From positions 1-5,744 of the forward strand of contig JAIDBM010000101.1 of NCBI GenBank assembly GCA_029056365.1: a DNA stretch of 5,744 nt. Reading direction: 5' to 3'. The notes beneath the pieces are model-generated. The model worked only from the letters and a program-made list of their open reading frames with translations. It did no database searches and was not told the origin of the DNA. The translations under genes were made by a program, and so were the position numbers. The stretch is from Muribaculaceae bacterium (lineage in GTDB: Bacteria; Bacteroidota; Bacteroidia; Bacteroidales; Muribaculaceae). This document shows, in pieces, positions 1-4,743 of this stretch. Each line of letters starts with the position of its first letter. The stretch's first letter is position 1.

Positions 1-585
1 CCGGAACATTTTATACGTCAGGCCGAGGGAATGATACACAGCCAGGGAAGTTTTATGCTTGAGAAAGCCTATGTCCGTGTGGCTGATTTCGCTATGCTGT
101 TCGACTGCGATGACAACGGCTGCCGTTTCTGCGGCTATTCGCTGTTCGAAACCACCGCATCGGGGCAATACACGGGCAATAAACTCCTGTCCGACAGCGC
201 CATCGAACAGTATCTGGGCGCATATGTGTCGGTCGACCGACTTCATCAGGTACGCAGTGCGCTCGAACTCGCTCTTGCCAAAGTGTGCCGTGGCGTATAT
301 AGCGGACCGGTCGGTGTGGATATGCTCATAGCCGATACGCCGCAGGGATATTTGCTTGACGCCACGGTGGAGATAAATTTCCGTATGACCATGGGGCGTG
401 TAGCGCACAGTCTGGCAACCCGTTATATGTTGCCGGGTGTTGAAGCGTCGTTTACGGTTGTGAACGGTAAGGCGCAGCAGAATTGTCCGGTGGTAGAAAA
501 CGGACGTTTTGTTTCCGGAACTCTTTTGTTAACGCCACCATCGCCGTATTTCAACTTTGTGGTTGATTCTTCGCCGAACGTATAA
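1..585 (+). CDS. ATP-grasp-like protein, C-terminal part (5' end outside window)
   Basis: The reading frame is open from base 1, so this is the 3' end of a longer gene; the ATG at 31 is internal because in-frame codons upstream read PEHFIRQAEG without a stop. About 194 residues are visible. Counting from the Met at 31, the key block is residues 90-123: YSGPVGVDMLI, then TVEINFRMTMG. The E-x-N-x-R pattern (E114, N116, R118) resembles the Mg-ATP-binding end of ATP-grasp ligases, where Glu and Asn coordinate the metal and Arg contacts the phosphates; D98 in GVDM also fits. The family joins a carboxylate to an amine or similar acceptor through an acylphosphate; the substrate cannot be told from this fragment. 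No signal peptide is visible in this part and the enzyme is presumably cytoplasmic. It converges on the minus-strand operon, its TAA lying directly in the T-tract of the opposing terminator. The fold call is by motif only, and the N-terminal ATP-binding lobe is missing from the window. Confidence 0.72.
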   Translation, partial: PEHFIRQAEGMIHSQGSFMLEKAYVRVADFAMLFDCDDNGCRFCGYSLFETTASGQYTGNKLLSDSAIEQYLGAYVSVDRLHQVRSALELALAKVCRGVYSGPVGVDMLIADTPQGYLLDATVEINFRMTMGRVAHSLATRYMLPGVEASFTVVNGKAQQNCPVVENGRFVSGTLLLTPPSPYFNFVVDSSPNV

Positions 586-624
586 AAAAAGGGTCTGCAA
601 ATCGGCGCAAGCCGATTTGCAGAC
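584..624 (-). terminator. Intrinsic terminator of the secreted-protein operon
   Basis: A perfect 14-bp inverted repeat (593-606 GTCTGCAAATCGGC, 611-624 its exact complement) encloses a 4-nt loop (607-610). Read on the minus strand, the hairpin is followed after CC by seven T residues (590-584), the classic rho-independent arrangement, 41 nt after the stop of the 465-aa gene. On the plus strand the hairpin has a GCAA (GNRA) loop but only a weak downstream T-run, so it is mainly a minus-strand terminator. The T-tract overlaps the stop codon of the convergent plus-strand gene. Confidence 0.9.
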
Positions 625-633
625 TCATTAGGC

Positions 634-655
634 CCGACTCTTGTTGTTGAGTCGG
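634..655. other. Small second hairpin in the convergent intergenic region
   Basis: CCGACTC (634-640) and GAGTCGG (649-655) form a 7-bp perfect inverted repeat with an 8-nt loop. It sits between the stop of the minus-strand operon and the strong terminator. On the plus strand it is followed by TTATT, so it could be a weak terminator for the ATP-grasp gene; on the minus strand it has no T-tract. A role in protecting the 3' end of the transcript is possible but only inferred. Confidence 0.45.
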
Positions 656-665
656 TTATTGCTTG

Positions 666-2063
666 TCAGAAGCACTTTCTCATAGGCATAGGAACGCTGC
701 TTTTGCTGTTGATGCGTTTAAGAATGCCGATACTGTTGTAAGATTGTATTCCCGATTTATTGAATTTCGGAAGCTCATAGGCTTCGTTTGCCGCAGGCAG
801 GTCTTTGTAAGCTGATGCCGGCGATGCTCCCTCGGGTGTGATGTCGGCCAGAGTACGGCCAAGCTGACCGTCAATACCGTATTCGTCGGCGGCAAAGTAG
901 AGGAATGTAGCCTTTCCATACCGTACATACAGGTTCTTTGCCGGAACCGAAATGAAACCGCCCTGAAGAACAGCGTTTTTGGTGGAATACTCAGGATATA
1001 CGTCTTCATCGGTGAGGTCACCCATGGCGAGAGCCCAGGCATAGTTGTATGTGGCCTCGTTGGGCGTGAAGACGGCCTGCAGGACCACTTGACCCTTTGC
1101 GTTGGCGAACTTCTCGGGGTAGGCCTCGGCCAGCGCGTCGCCATCGAAATAGCGGTATGCCAGACTAAGCTGAGCCTCGGAATAGTCATACGATGAGGTT
1201 GTGAAGCGTTTTTTGAACATCGGTCCTGCGGGTTCACCCTGTTCGTCCATCGCATAGGCATAGATGTAATACGATGTGCTTGGCTCGAAACCCGATTCGA
1301 TTACGCTGATATCGCCGGTGAAAGTTACACCACGAACAACGTCTTCAAGTTTCTTGCCGTATGTTGTAGTATATTCATCGAGGGTTTCCTTTACCGCCTG
1401 TGCCATTGTTATGTCGCCGGGCCATTCGGATGCGGAATAACATCCCATCCAGTAGCGTACCGACGGATCAGAGGGTTTTACGATTACAGTCAGTTCGGTG
1501 GAACGAAGTCCGGTATACGATATGTCGAATGTACAGTCGGCAGGGTCACCGCCAGGTAGCGTTCTGAATGGCACAGCCGAAGCTTCGCCCACACACTTGC
1601 CCTGGTCGTCTATGCCGATGGCATAGCAAACCATTTCGGTGTCGGCAGGCAGACCGGATACCACATCGCTGTCGTTTCCGCATGAGAGTGAGGCCTCAAG
1701 TATTTTGGCCAGAGTCAGACCGGGATACTGAGCCTGTATGCTTGTGAAGTAGCTTTCAACTATGAATTCCGCACCATAGTGTTCGTAGTCGTCCTTGTCG
1801 CATACATCGAAGTAGTATCTGAGGTCCGGATCATCGGGGGTTACGGTGAGTTTTGCCGAAACCGATGTAATGTCGCTTACCTCGATTTGGAACGGCCCCT
1901 GCGATTTCAGACTTGCTTCGAACACCACATTCTCGATGTCGTTGGTGTTGAAATTGAATTTCTGGCCATCGCGCATGTTCACAGTCATGGACTGAGCCGA
2001 CGACTCCGAAGGCATTGACATTGATGCGGCCATAAGCAGCATCGATATATATATTTGTTTCAT
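666..2063 (-). CDS. Secreted protein with three Fn3-like tandem repeats (third gene of operon)
   Basis: 465 aa, last gene of the operon, starting 21 nt after the stop of the 545-aa gene. Residues 1-24 are a type I signal peptide (MKQIYISMLLMAAS..., probable cleavage after SSA or SSAQ); there is no lipobox Cys, so it is not a lipoprotein. Residues 25-50 (SMTVNMRDGQKFNF...NDIENVVF) match the short N-terminal module shared with both upstream gene products. Three diverged repeats of about 110 residues follow, at roughly 57-169, 175-289 and 294-410. Repeats 1 and 2 share S-x-x-L-T-V-x-x-x-P-x-D-P-x-x-R-Y at their starts and GLPADTEMVCYAIGIDDQG / GFEPSTSYYIYAYAMDEQG near their ends, a beta-sandwich pattern like fibronectin type III. 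The tail (411-465) is Ser/Pro/Lys-rich, ending KRINSKSSVPMPMRKCF, and shows no clear T9SS sorting domain. No catalytic motif is visible; an exported, probably surface-associated binding protein is inferred. The exact function is unknown. Confidence 0.85.
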   Translation of the reverse strand: MKQIYISMLLMAASMSMPSESSAQSMTVNMRDGQKFNFNTNDIENVVFEASLKSQGPFQIEVSDITSVSAKLTVTPDDPDLRYYFDVCDKDDYEHYGAEFIVESYFTSIQAQYPGLTLAKILEASLSCGNDSDVVSGLPADTEMVCYAIGIDDQGKCVGEASAVPFRTLPGGDPADCTFDISYTGLRSTELTVIVKPSDPSVRYWMGCYSASEWPGDITMAQAVKETLDEYTTTYGKKLEDVVRGVTFTGDISVIESGFEPSTSYYIYAYAMDEQGEPAGPMFKKRFTTSSYDYSEAQLSLAYRYFDGDALAEAYPEKFANAKGQVVLQAVFTPNEATYNYAWALAMGDLTDEDVYPEYSTKNAVLQGGFISVPAKNLYVRYGKATFLYFAADEYGIDGQLGRTLADITPEGASPASAYKDLPAANEAYELPKFNKSGIQSYNSIGILKRINSKSSVPMPMRKCF

Positions 2064-2084
2064 AAATTGAGTTCTTGTTGCGGG

Positions 2085-3722
2085 TTAGAAGGCAAGAATC
2101 GAGCGTACGCGGCAGTTGCTGCTTTTGTTCGACCATGTTACGAAGCCGGGATTGAACGAGCTTTCGTCAAAGCTGGTATAGTATGCGCGGTAAGAGCAGC
2201 CCGAAGAGTCGTATTGCTCGGTGCTCGACCAGTATTCGGCATCGCGCGTATACATTGGCATACCGCCGAATTCGGCCAGTTTTTCAAGCGAATTCTGTAT
2301 GCATGCCGATTCGCTGTCGCCTCCGTTGGGAATGAAATATACGCGGTCGTAGATGTATTTCAGCTGGAAGGCCGACGGAAGGAACCAACCCGAGCTTTGT
2401 GCCGGAGCCGGAACTTCCGAATCGAAGAACTCGGTGGCATAGTATGTGGCCGGGAAGTTTGATTTGTCGGCTGAAAGTCCGTTGAAATCTCTGTCGGCTC
2501 TGAGACGTATGGCTTTGGTGTTGTTGTAGCCTAAGAAGTCGCTGGTGCTAACCGAACATGAGCAGCCGTCGTCCCAGCCGTCATAGAAGCTCCATGCCAC
2601 GGGGTTATGTTCGCCGTTGAAATAAGTGGCATCGCGCAGGGCCACAACATAGCCGTGGAATTCCTGCATGGCCGATGATCCGTCTTTTACCTTATAATAG
2701 CTTTCCTTGTCGCCGAATTCGGTTGCTGCGCCGATGTAGAATACAACGCCAATAGGCTCGGCGTCAGGACGGCTTACAAGATATGGACTCCAGGTGCCGT
2801 CGCTGTAATAGAAGTCGCCGATTTTTGGCGGCTGCTGCTGCGAGCCTTCTATTTCATAAACAAGATTTATCTCCTTGTTCGGATACGATTTGGAATCGGC
2901 GTCTTCACGCAGTCCGAGAATGCCTTCGGGTATGGTAACCTTGTAGATGCCGGGGGCTGTGATGACCGGACTGAACGGAATTGTGATAGTACCGTCTTCG
3001 GCAATTGTAGGCAGGAGAATGTCGGGGTATGACGATTTTTCGTTTTTTACATAAGCCTTCAGGGTGCTCAATGGTTCGATTACCTTGTAGTTGTCGAACT
3101 TCAGAGTTATTTCCTTGAGGCTTTCGGTAATGCCCGCTTCAGGAGAAACGGTGTAGCTCTGCTCGGGAGCGGGCGCTTCCATTATATATATGCAGATTTT
3201 GCCACCGAGCGGATTACCCTTGGTGTCGGTATACGTTCCTTGCGGTATTGAAAGGTGATAGTTGCCCGGGGTGAGATAGCCGTCGATGTTGAATACATAT
3301 ACGAAGTCGGTGGTATTGGCCAGCACATCGCGGTACAGGTTCATTCCGTCGTCGGTTGCTTTGCGTGAGAACACAACGCCTTCGCTGTTGCCAAGCACGA
3401 TGGGTTGGTCGCATTCGGGGTTTTCAACATACGACCCCTTCATTGAGATGGCTATGCGTCCGAGGCCGAGCGGCGCCTTGTCGCGGTCAAGCAGGCCCTG
3501 TTCCGGAAAGAGAGAGAGAAGGTTCTCGTTGAAGTCGATGATATTGGGTTGGGGTGGTGTGGGTTGCTCGGGCAGAGACGACATGCTGAACTCTATTCGT
3601 TCAACGTTGTCGTTGTTGAATCCGGTTTTATCTCCGTCTTTTGTAAAAACGGTAAAACTCTGGGCATTTATCGACAGTGCTGTAAGCGCAGCTATGGCTG
3701 TAGTTGTAAAAGTGCGTCTCAT
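2085..3722 (-). CDS. Secreted protein with Ig-like repeats and FISUMP/fimbrillin-like C-terminal domain (second gene of operon)
   Basis: 545 aa. Residues 1-20 form a signal peptide (MRRTFTTTAIAALTALSINA, cleavage before QS). The shared module follows (SFTVFTKDGDKTGFNNDNVERIEF, 22-45), then a Pro/Gln linker (50-60). Two diverged beta-rich modules occupy about 64-183 and 189-292; both contain P-E-x-G-(L/I) near the start and PG-(N/I)-Y-x-(L/V)-(S/T)-IP-(Q/E)-G near the end, like bacterial Ig-like domains. A QQQPP linker leads into residues 300-545. This part opens with IGDFYYSDGTWS, a motif seen in Bacteroidetes fimbrillin-like and FISUMP-type proteins, and closes with GWFLPSAFQLKYIY, EYWSSTEQY and NCRVRSILAF, the GW-LP / YWSSTE / VR signature of the DUF1566/FISUMP family. 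The start ATG overlaps the stop of the upstream gene in ATGA (3722-3719), so the two genes are probably translationally coupled. No enzyme motif is seen; an exported adhesin or matrix- or glycan-binding role is inference only. Confidence 0.87.
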   Translation of the reverse strand: MRRTFTTTAIAALTALSINAQSFTVFTKDGDKTGFNNDNVERIEFSMSSLPEQPTPPQPNIIDFNENLLSLFPEQGLLDRDKAPLGLGRIAISMKGSYVENPECDQPIVLGNSEGVVFSRKATDDGMNLYRDVLANTTDFVYVFNIDGYLTPGNYHLSIPQGTYTDTKGNPLGGKICIYIMEAPAPEQSYTVSPEAGITESLKEITLKFDNYKVIEPLSTLKAYVKNEKSSYPDILLPTIAEDGTITIPFSPVITAPGIYKVTIPEGILGLREDADSKSYPNKEINLVYEIEGSQQQPPKIGDFYYSDGTWSPYLVSRPDAEPIGVVFYIGAATEFGDKESYYKVKDGSSAMQEFHGYVVALRDATYFNGEHNPVAWSFYDGWDDGCSCSVSTSDFLGYNNTKAIRLRADRDFNGLSADKSNFPATYYATEFFDSEVPAPAQSSGWFLPSAFQLKYIYDRVYFIPNGGDSESACIQNSLEKLAEFGGMPMYTRDAEYWSSTEQYDSSGCSYRAYYTSFDESSFNPGFVTWSNKSSNCRVRSILAF

Positions 3723-4225
3723 TTGATGAAGATTTTGAATGATTTACCGTCAGATGTGGATACTATGTATACTCCTTTGGAGATTCCGGACAGCGACAAC
3801 GAGGCTATCCCTTCGGTGTTGGCGTTTGTGGCGGCTATGGTGCGGCCCTGAATGTCGGAAAGTGTGATGTGTATCAGTGGCGTTACACCTTCGAGTGTCA
3901 TATTGTGGTCTGTTATTGTTATGCGCCATTCATCGGCTTGTACAAGCGGAAGGGCTGCCATGTTTTCGAAAGTGAATTTTTCTACTTCAGCCAGTTTGTG
4001 GTCATCGCTCAGCTGTGATGCTTCTACGTGAAGGTTTTCGCCCTCGAATGTTACTACCGGCGTGTCTTCCAGAACATAGCTTATTCTTGATCCGCCATGC
4101 ATGTGTACTATAAGACACTCTTTGGAGTCCTCTGCAATAGCCAGAGGAACAGCGCATAGAGCAACGGAAGATACGATTGCAGCTCTTTTGAACATGTGCG
4201 CTACTGTTTTTTTTACATTTAACAT
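3719..4225 (-). CDS. Small secreted protein with T9SS type A sorting domain (first gene of operon)
   Basis: 168 aa, promoter-proximal gene of the operon. The N-terminus is a signal peptide, MLNVKKTVAHMFKRAAIVSSVALCAVPLAIA with cleavage near residue 31; a second in-frame ATG at 4195 (M11) would give a more usual signal peptide, so the start is uncertain by ten codons. Residues 36-88 carry the shared module (LIVHMHGGSRISYVLEDTPVVTFEGENL, then EVEKFTFEN). Residues 100-168 look like a Por-secretion-system C-terminal domain: ITLSDIQGRTIA, then LSLSGISKGVYIVSTSDGKSFKIFIK, with the typical D-x-x-G-R, L-S-x-I-x-x-G-V-Y-I-V and terminal K-x-x-I-K pattern. Such domains direct export through the type IX system across the outer membrane and are normally removed or attached to the surface. 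No passenger domain remains between module and tail, so the mature protein would be only about 70-135 residues. Its TGA overlaps the next ATG by 4 nt. Function beyond export is unknown. Confidence 0.85.
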   Translation of the reverse strand: MLNVKKTVAHMFKRAAIVSSVALCAVPLAIAEDSKECLIVHMHGGSRISYVLEDTPVVTFEGENLHVEASQLSDDHKLAEVEKFTFENMAALPLVQADEWRITITDHNMTLEGVTPLIHITLSDIQGRTIAATNANTEGIASLSLSGISKGVYIVSTSDGKSFKIFIK

Positions 4226-4361
4226 AAATCGATGAGATTAATGGAATTAGGCGTGAGCCGGATGGCTGAACGCCAGAAATTGGAAATGAGGAATTGTTTT
4301 TTATTCTGCAAGCAGAGATTAGGTAATTGATTTGAATTCTATATGGAATGATTACGACTGG

Positions 4362-4465
4362 GTGCAGTTTTTTATCCCGGCTTGTTTTATGGTTTGCAAC
4401 AGGTGGCATCTTGCCATGTCTGTCGCTAAAACAAGTATCTCTTGCCAAGAGATAATTAACTGCAC
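4362..4465 (-). ncRNA. Predicted structured 5' leader (three-way junction) of the operon transcript
   Basis: On the minus-strand RNA three helices can form. P1 pairs 4465-4458 (GUGCAGUU) with 4369-4362 (AACUGCAC), 8 bp. P2 is the palindrome, 4454-4447 with 4443-4436, 8 bp and a GGC triloop. P3 is 9 bp (4435-4427 CUUGUUUUA with 4389-4381), then 7 bp including one G-U (4426-4420 GCGACAG with 4402-4396 CUGUUGC), then 5 bp (4416-4412 UGGCA with 4408-4404 UGCCA) with an AGA loop. A 6-nt bulge (AAACCA) lies on the 3' side of P3. P2 and P3 abut with no linker. P3, 4381-4435, is the best supported part; P1 depends on the transcript starting at or before 4465. I do not recognise a known riboswitch. 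The remaining leader, 4361-4226, shows only small hairpins (for example 4305-4316) and no credible ORF. Total leader length from the predicted start site is about 237 nt. Confidence 0.45.
4437..4459 (+). repeat. Left inverted repeat of the promoter-bearing segment (IR-L)
   Basis: These 23 bp are the exact reverse complement of 4609-4631. The outer 17 bp (4437-4453) are a perfect odd palindrome, ATCTCTTG-C-CAAGAGAT; the inner 6 bp are AATTAA. It lies just downstream of the predicted transcription start of the operon, about 212 nt before the first ATG. Such a site suits either a site-specific recombinase (two inverted arms) or a dimeric regulator. Confidence 0.92.
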
Positions 4466-4468
4466 TTG

Positions 4469-4498
4469 CAAATTTACAAAAATAAATTAAATATCAAA
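4469..4498 (-). promoter_or_regulatory. Bacteroidetes sigma-70-type promoter driving the secreted-protein operon
   Basis: On the minus strand a -33 TTTG (4498-4495) is followed after 18 nt (4494-4477) by TAAATTTG (4476-4469), a full match to the -7 consensus TAnnTTTG. The -33 lies in a run of T and the spacer is very AT-rich. An overlapping second -7-like box, TATTTTTG (4484-4477), lacks a well-spaced -33. The predicted transcription start is about 4462. It is the only good minus-strand match between the rsgA terminator and the first operon gene. Confidence 0.78.
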
Positions 4499-4608
4499 AA
4501 AAATAACAGTGTTTTTTTGCTCGCTTTTGTCGACAATAGCTGGAAAATATCACGCCAATTGAGTAATGGCGGGTCATACCGCATTAGATTTCAGTGTTTT
4601 GTGAAATT

Positions 4609-4631
4609 TTAATTATCTCTTGGCAAGAGAT
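4609..4631 (-). repeat. Right inverted repeat of the promoter-bearing segment (IR-R)
   Basis: Exact inverted copy of 4437-4459. Its core (4615-4631) is the 17-bp palindrome ATCTCTTG-G-CAAGAGAT. Here the dyad extends further, to 4607-4639, with a single mismatch (4614/4632), giving about 16 bp on each side of the central G. The centres of the two palindromes (4445 and 4623) are 178 bp apart. It lies between the promoter and the rsgA terminator. Confidence 0.92.
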
Positions 4632-4680
4632 GATTAAAAAAAAGAATGAGAATGCGGCATCTTGTCGGATGTCGTACAAA

Positions 4681-4722
4681 GCTAAACCGAAGTTCCCGGA
4701 AAGCTATTCCAAGGAACTTCGG
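4681..4722 (-). terminator. Probable terminator downstream of rsgA
   Basis: CCGAAGTTCC (4687-4696) and GGAACTTCGG (4713-4722) form a perfect 10-bp stem with a 16-nt loop that can itself pair GGAA with TTCC (4698-4701 and 4707-4710). On the minus strand the stem begins 21 nt after the rsgA stop and is followed by TTTAGCTTTG, a moderate T-rich tail. It should separate rsgA from the secreted-protein operon. Confidence 0.7.
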
Positions 4723-4743
4723 CTATATTATATTTATGTGTGT

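Larger units (their letters stand above)
4437..4631. other. Candidate phase-variable invertible promoter segment (inverton)
   Basis: Two perfect 23-bp inverted repeats flank 149 bp (4460-4608) holding a single strong Bacteroidetes-type promoter that points out to the left into an operon of exported proteins. Invertible promoters of this size and layout, upstream of surface-structure genes, are well known in Bacteroidales (for example the Mpi-controlled capsule promoters). In the orientation given here the operon would be ON; inversion would aim the promoter at the 3' end of rsgA and leave the operon without any visible promoter. No recombinase is encoded in the window. No flanking target-site duplication was seen, which argues against an ordinary MITE. 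A twin-operator reading remains possible. Confidence 0.6.

Noticed and set aside
2055..2462. Plus-strand ORFs antisense to the secreted-protein genes (135 aa here, 146 aa at 3286-3726, others)
   Set aside because: No start context, signal peptide or family motif; composition is that of antisense frames of the real minus-strand genes.
4002..4448. 148-aa minus-strand ORF (MARDTCFSDRHGKMPP...) covering the operon leader
   Set aside because: It overlaps the first secreted-protein gene in another frame, has no signal peptide or family-like pattern, and runs through the predicted structured leader; it is a shadow ORF.
4362..4465. Possible cobalamin riboswitch (AGCCGGGA...CTGC resembles a B12 box and GCCACCTG resembles GCCACTG)
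   Set aside because: The order and spacing are wrong, the other conserved blocks are missing, and the element is about 100 nt, too short for the class. The downstream genes also have no link to cobalamin.
4437..4631. MITE or insertion sequence remnant
   Set aside because: The inverted repeats would fit terminal repeats, but no target-site duplication is visible on the flanks, and the interior holds a well-formed promoter placed correctly for the neighbouring operon.
4404..4661. Direct repeat GGCATCTTG on both sides of the segment (4405-4413 and 4656-4664)
   Set aside because: Only 9 bp match, at unequal distances from the inverted repeats, with no clear extension; likely chance.
4677..4684. 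Second -7-like box TAGCTTTG on the minus strand downstream of rsgA
   Set aside because: It lies in the T-rich tail of the rsgA terminator and the nearest TTG upstream is 25 nt away, outside the usual spacing; probably chance.
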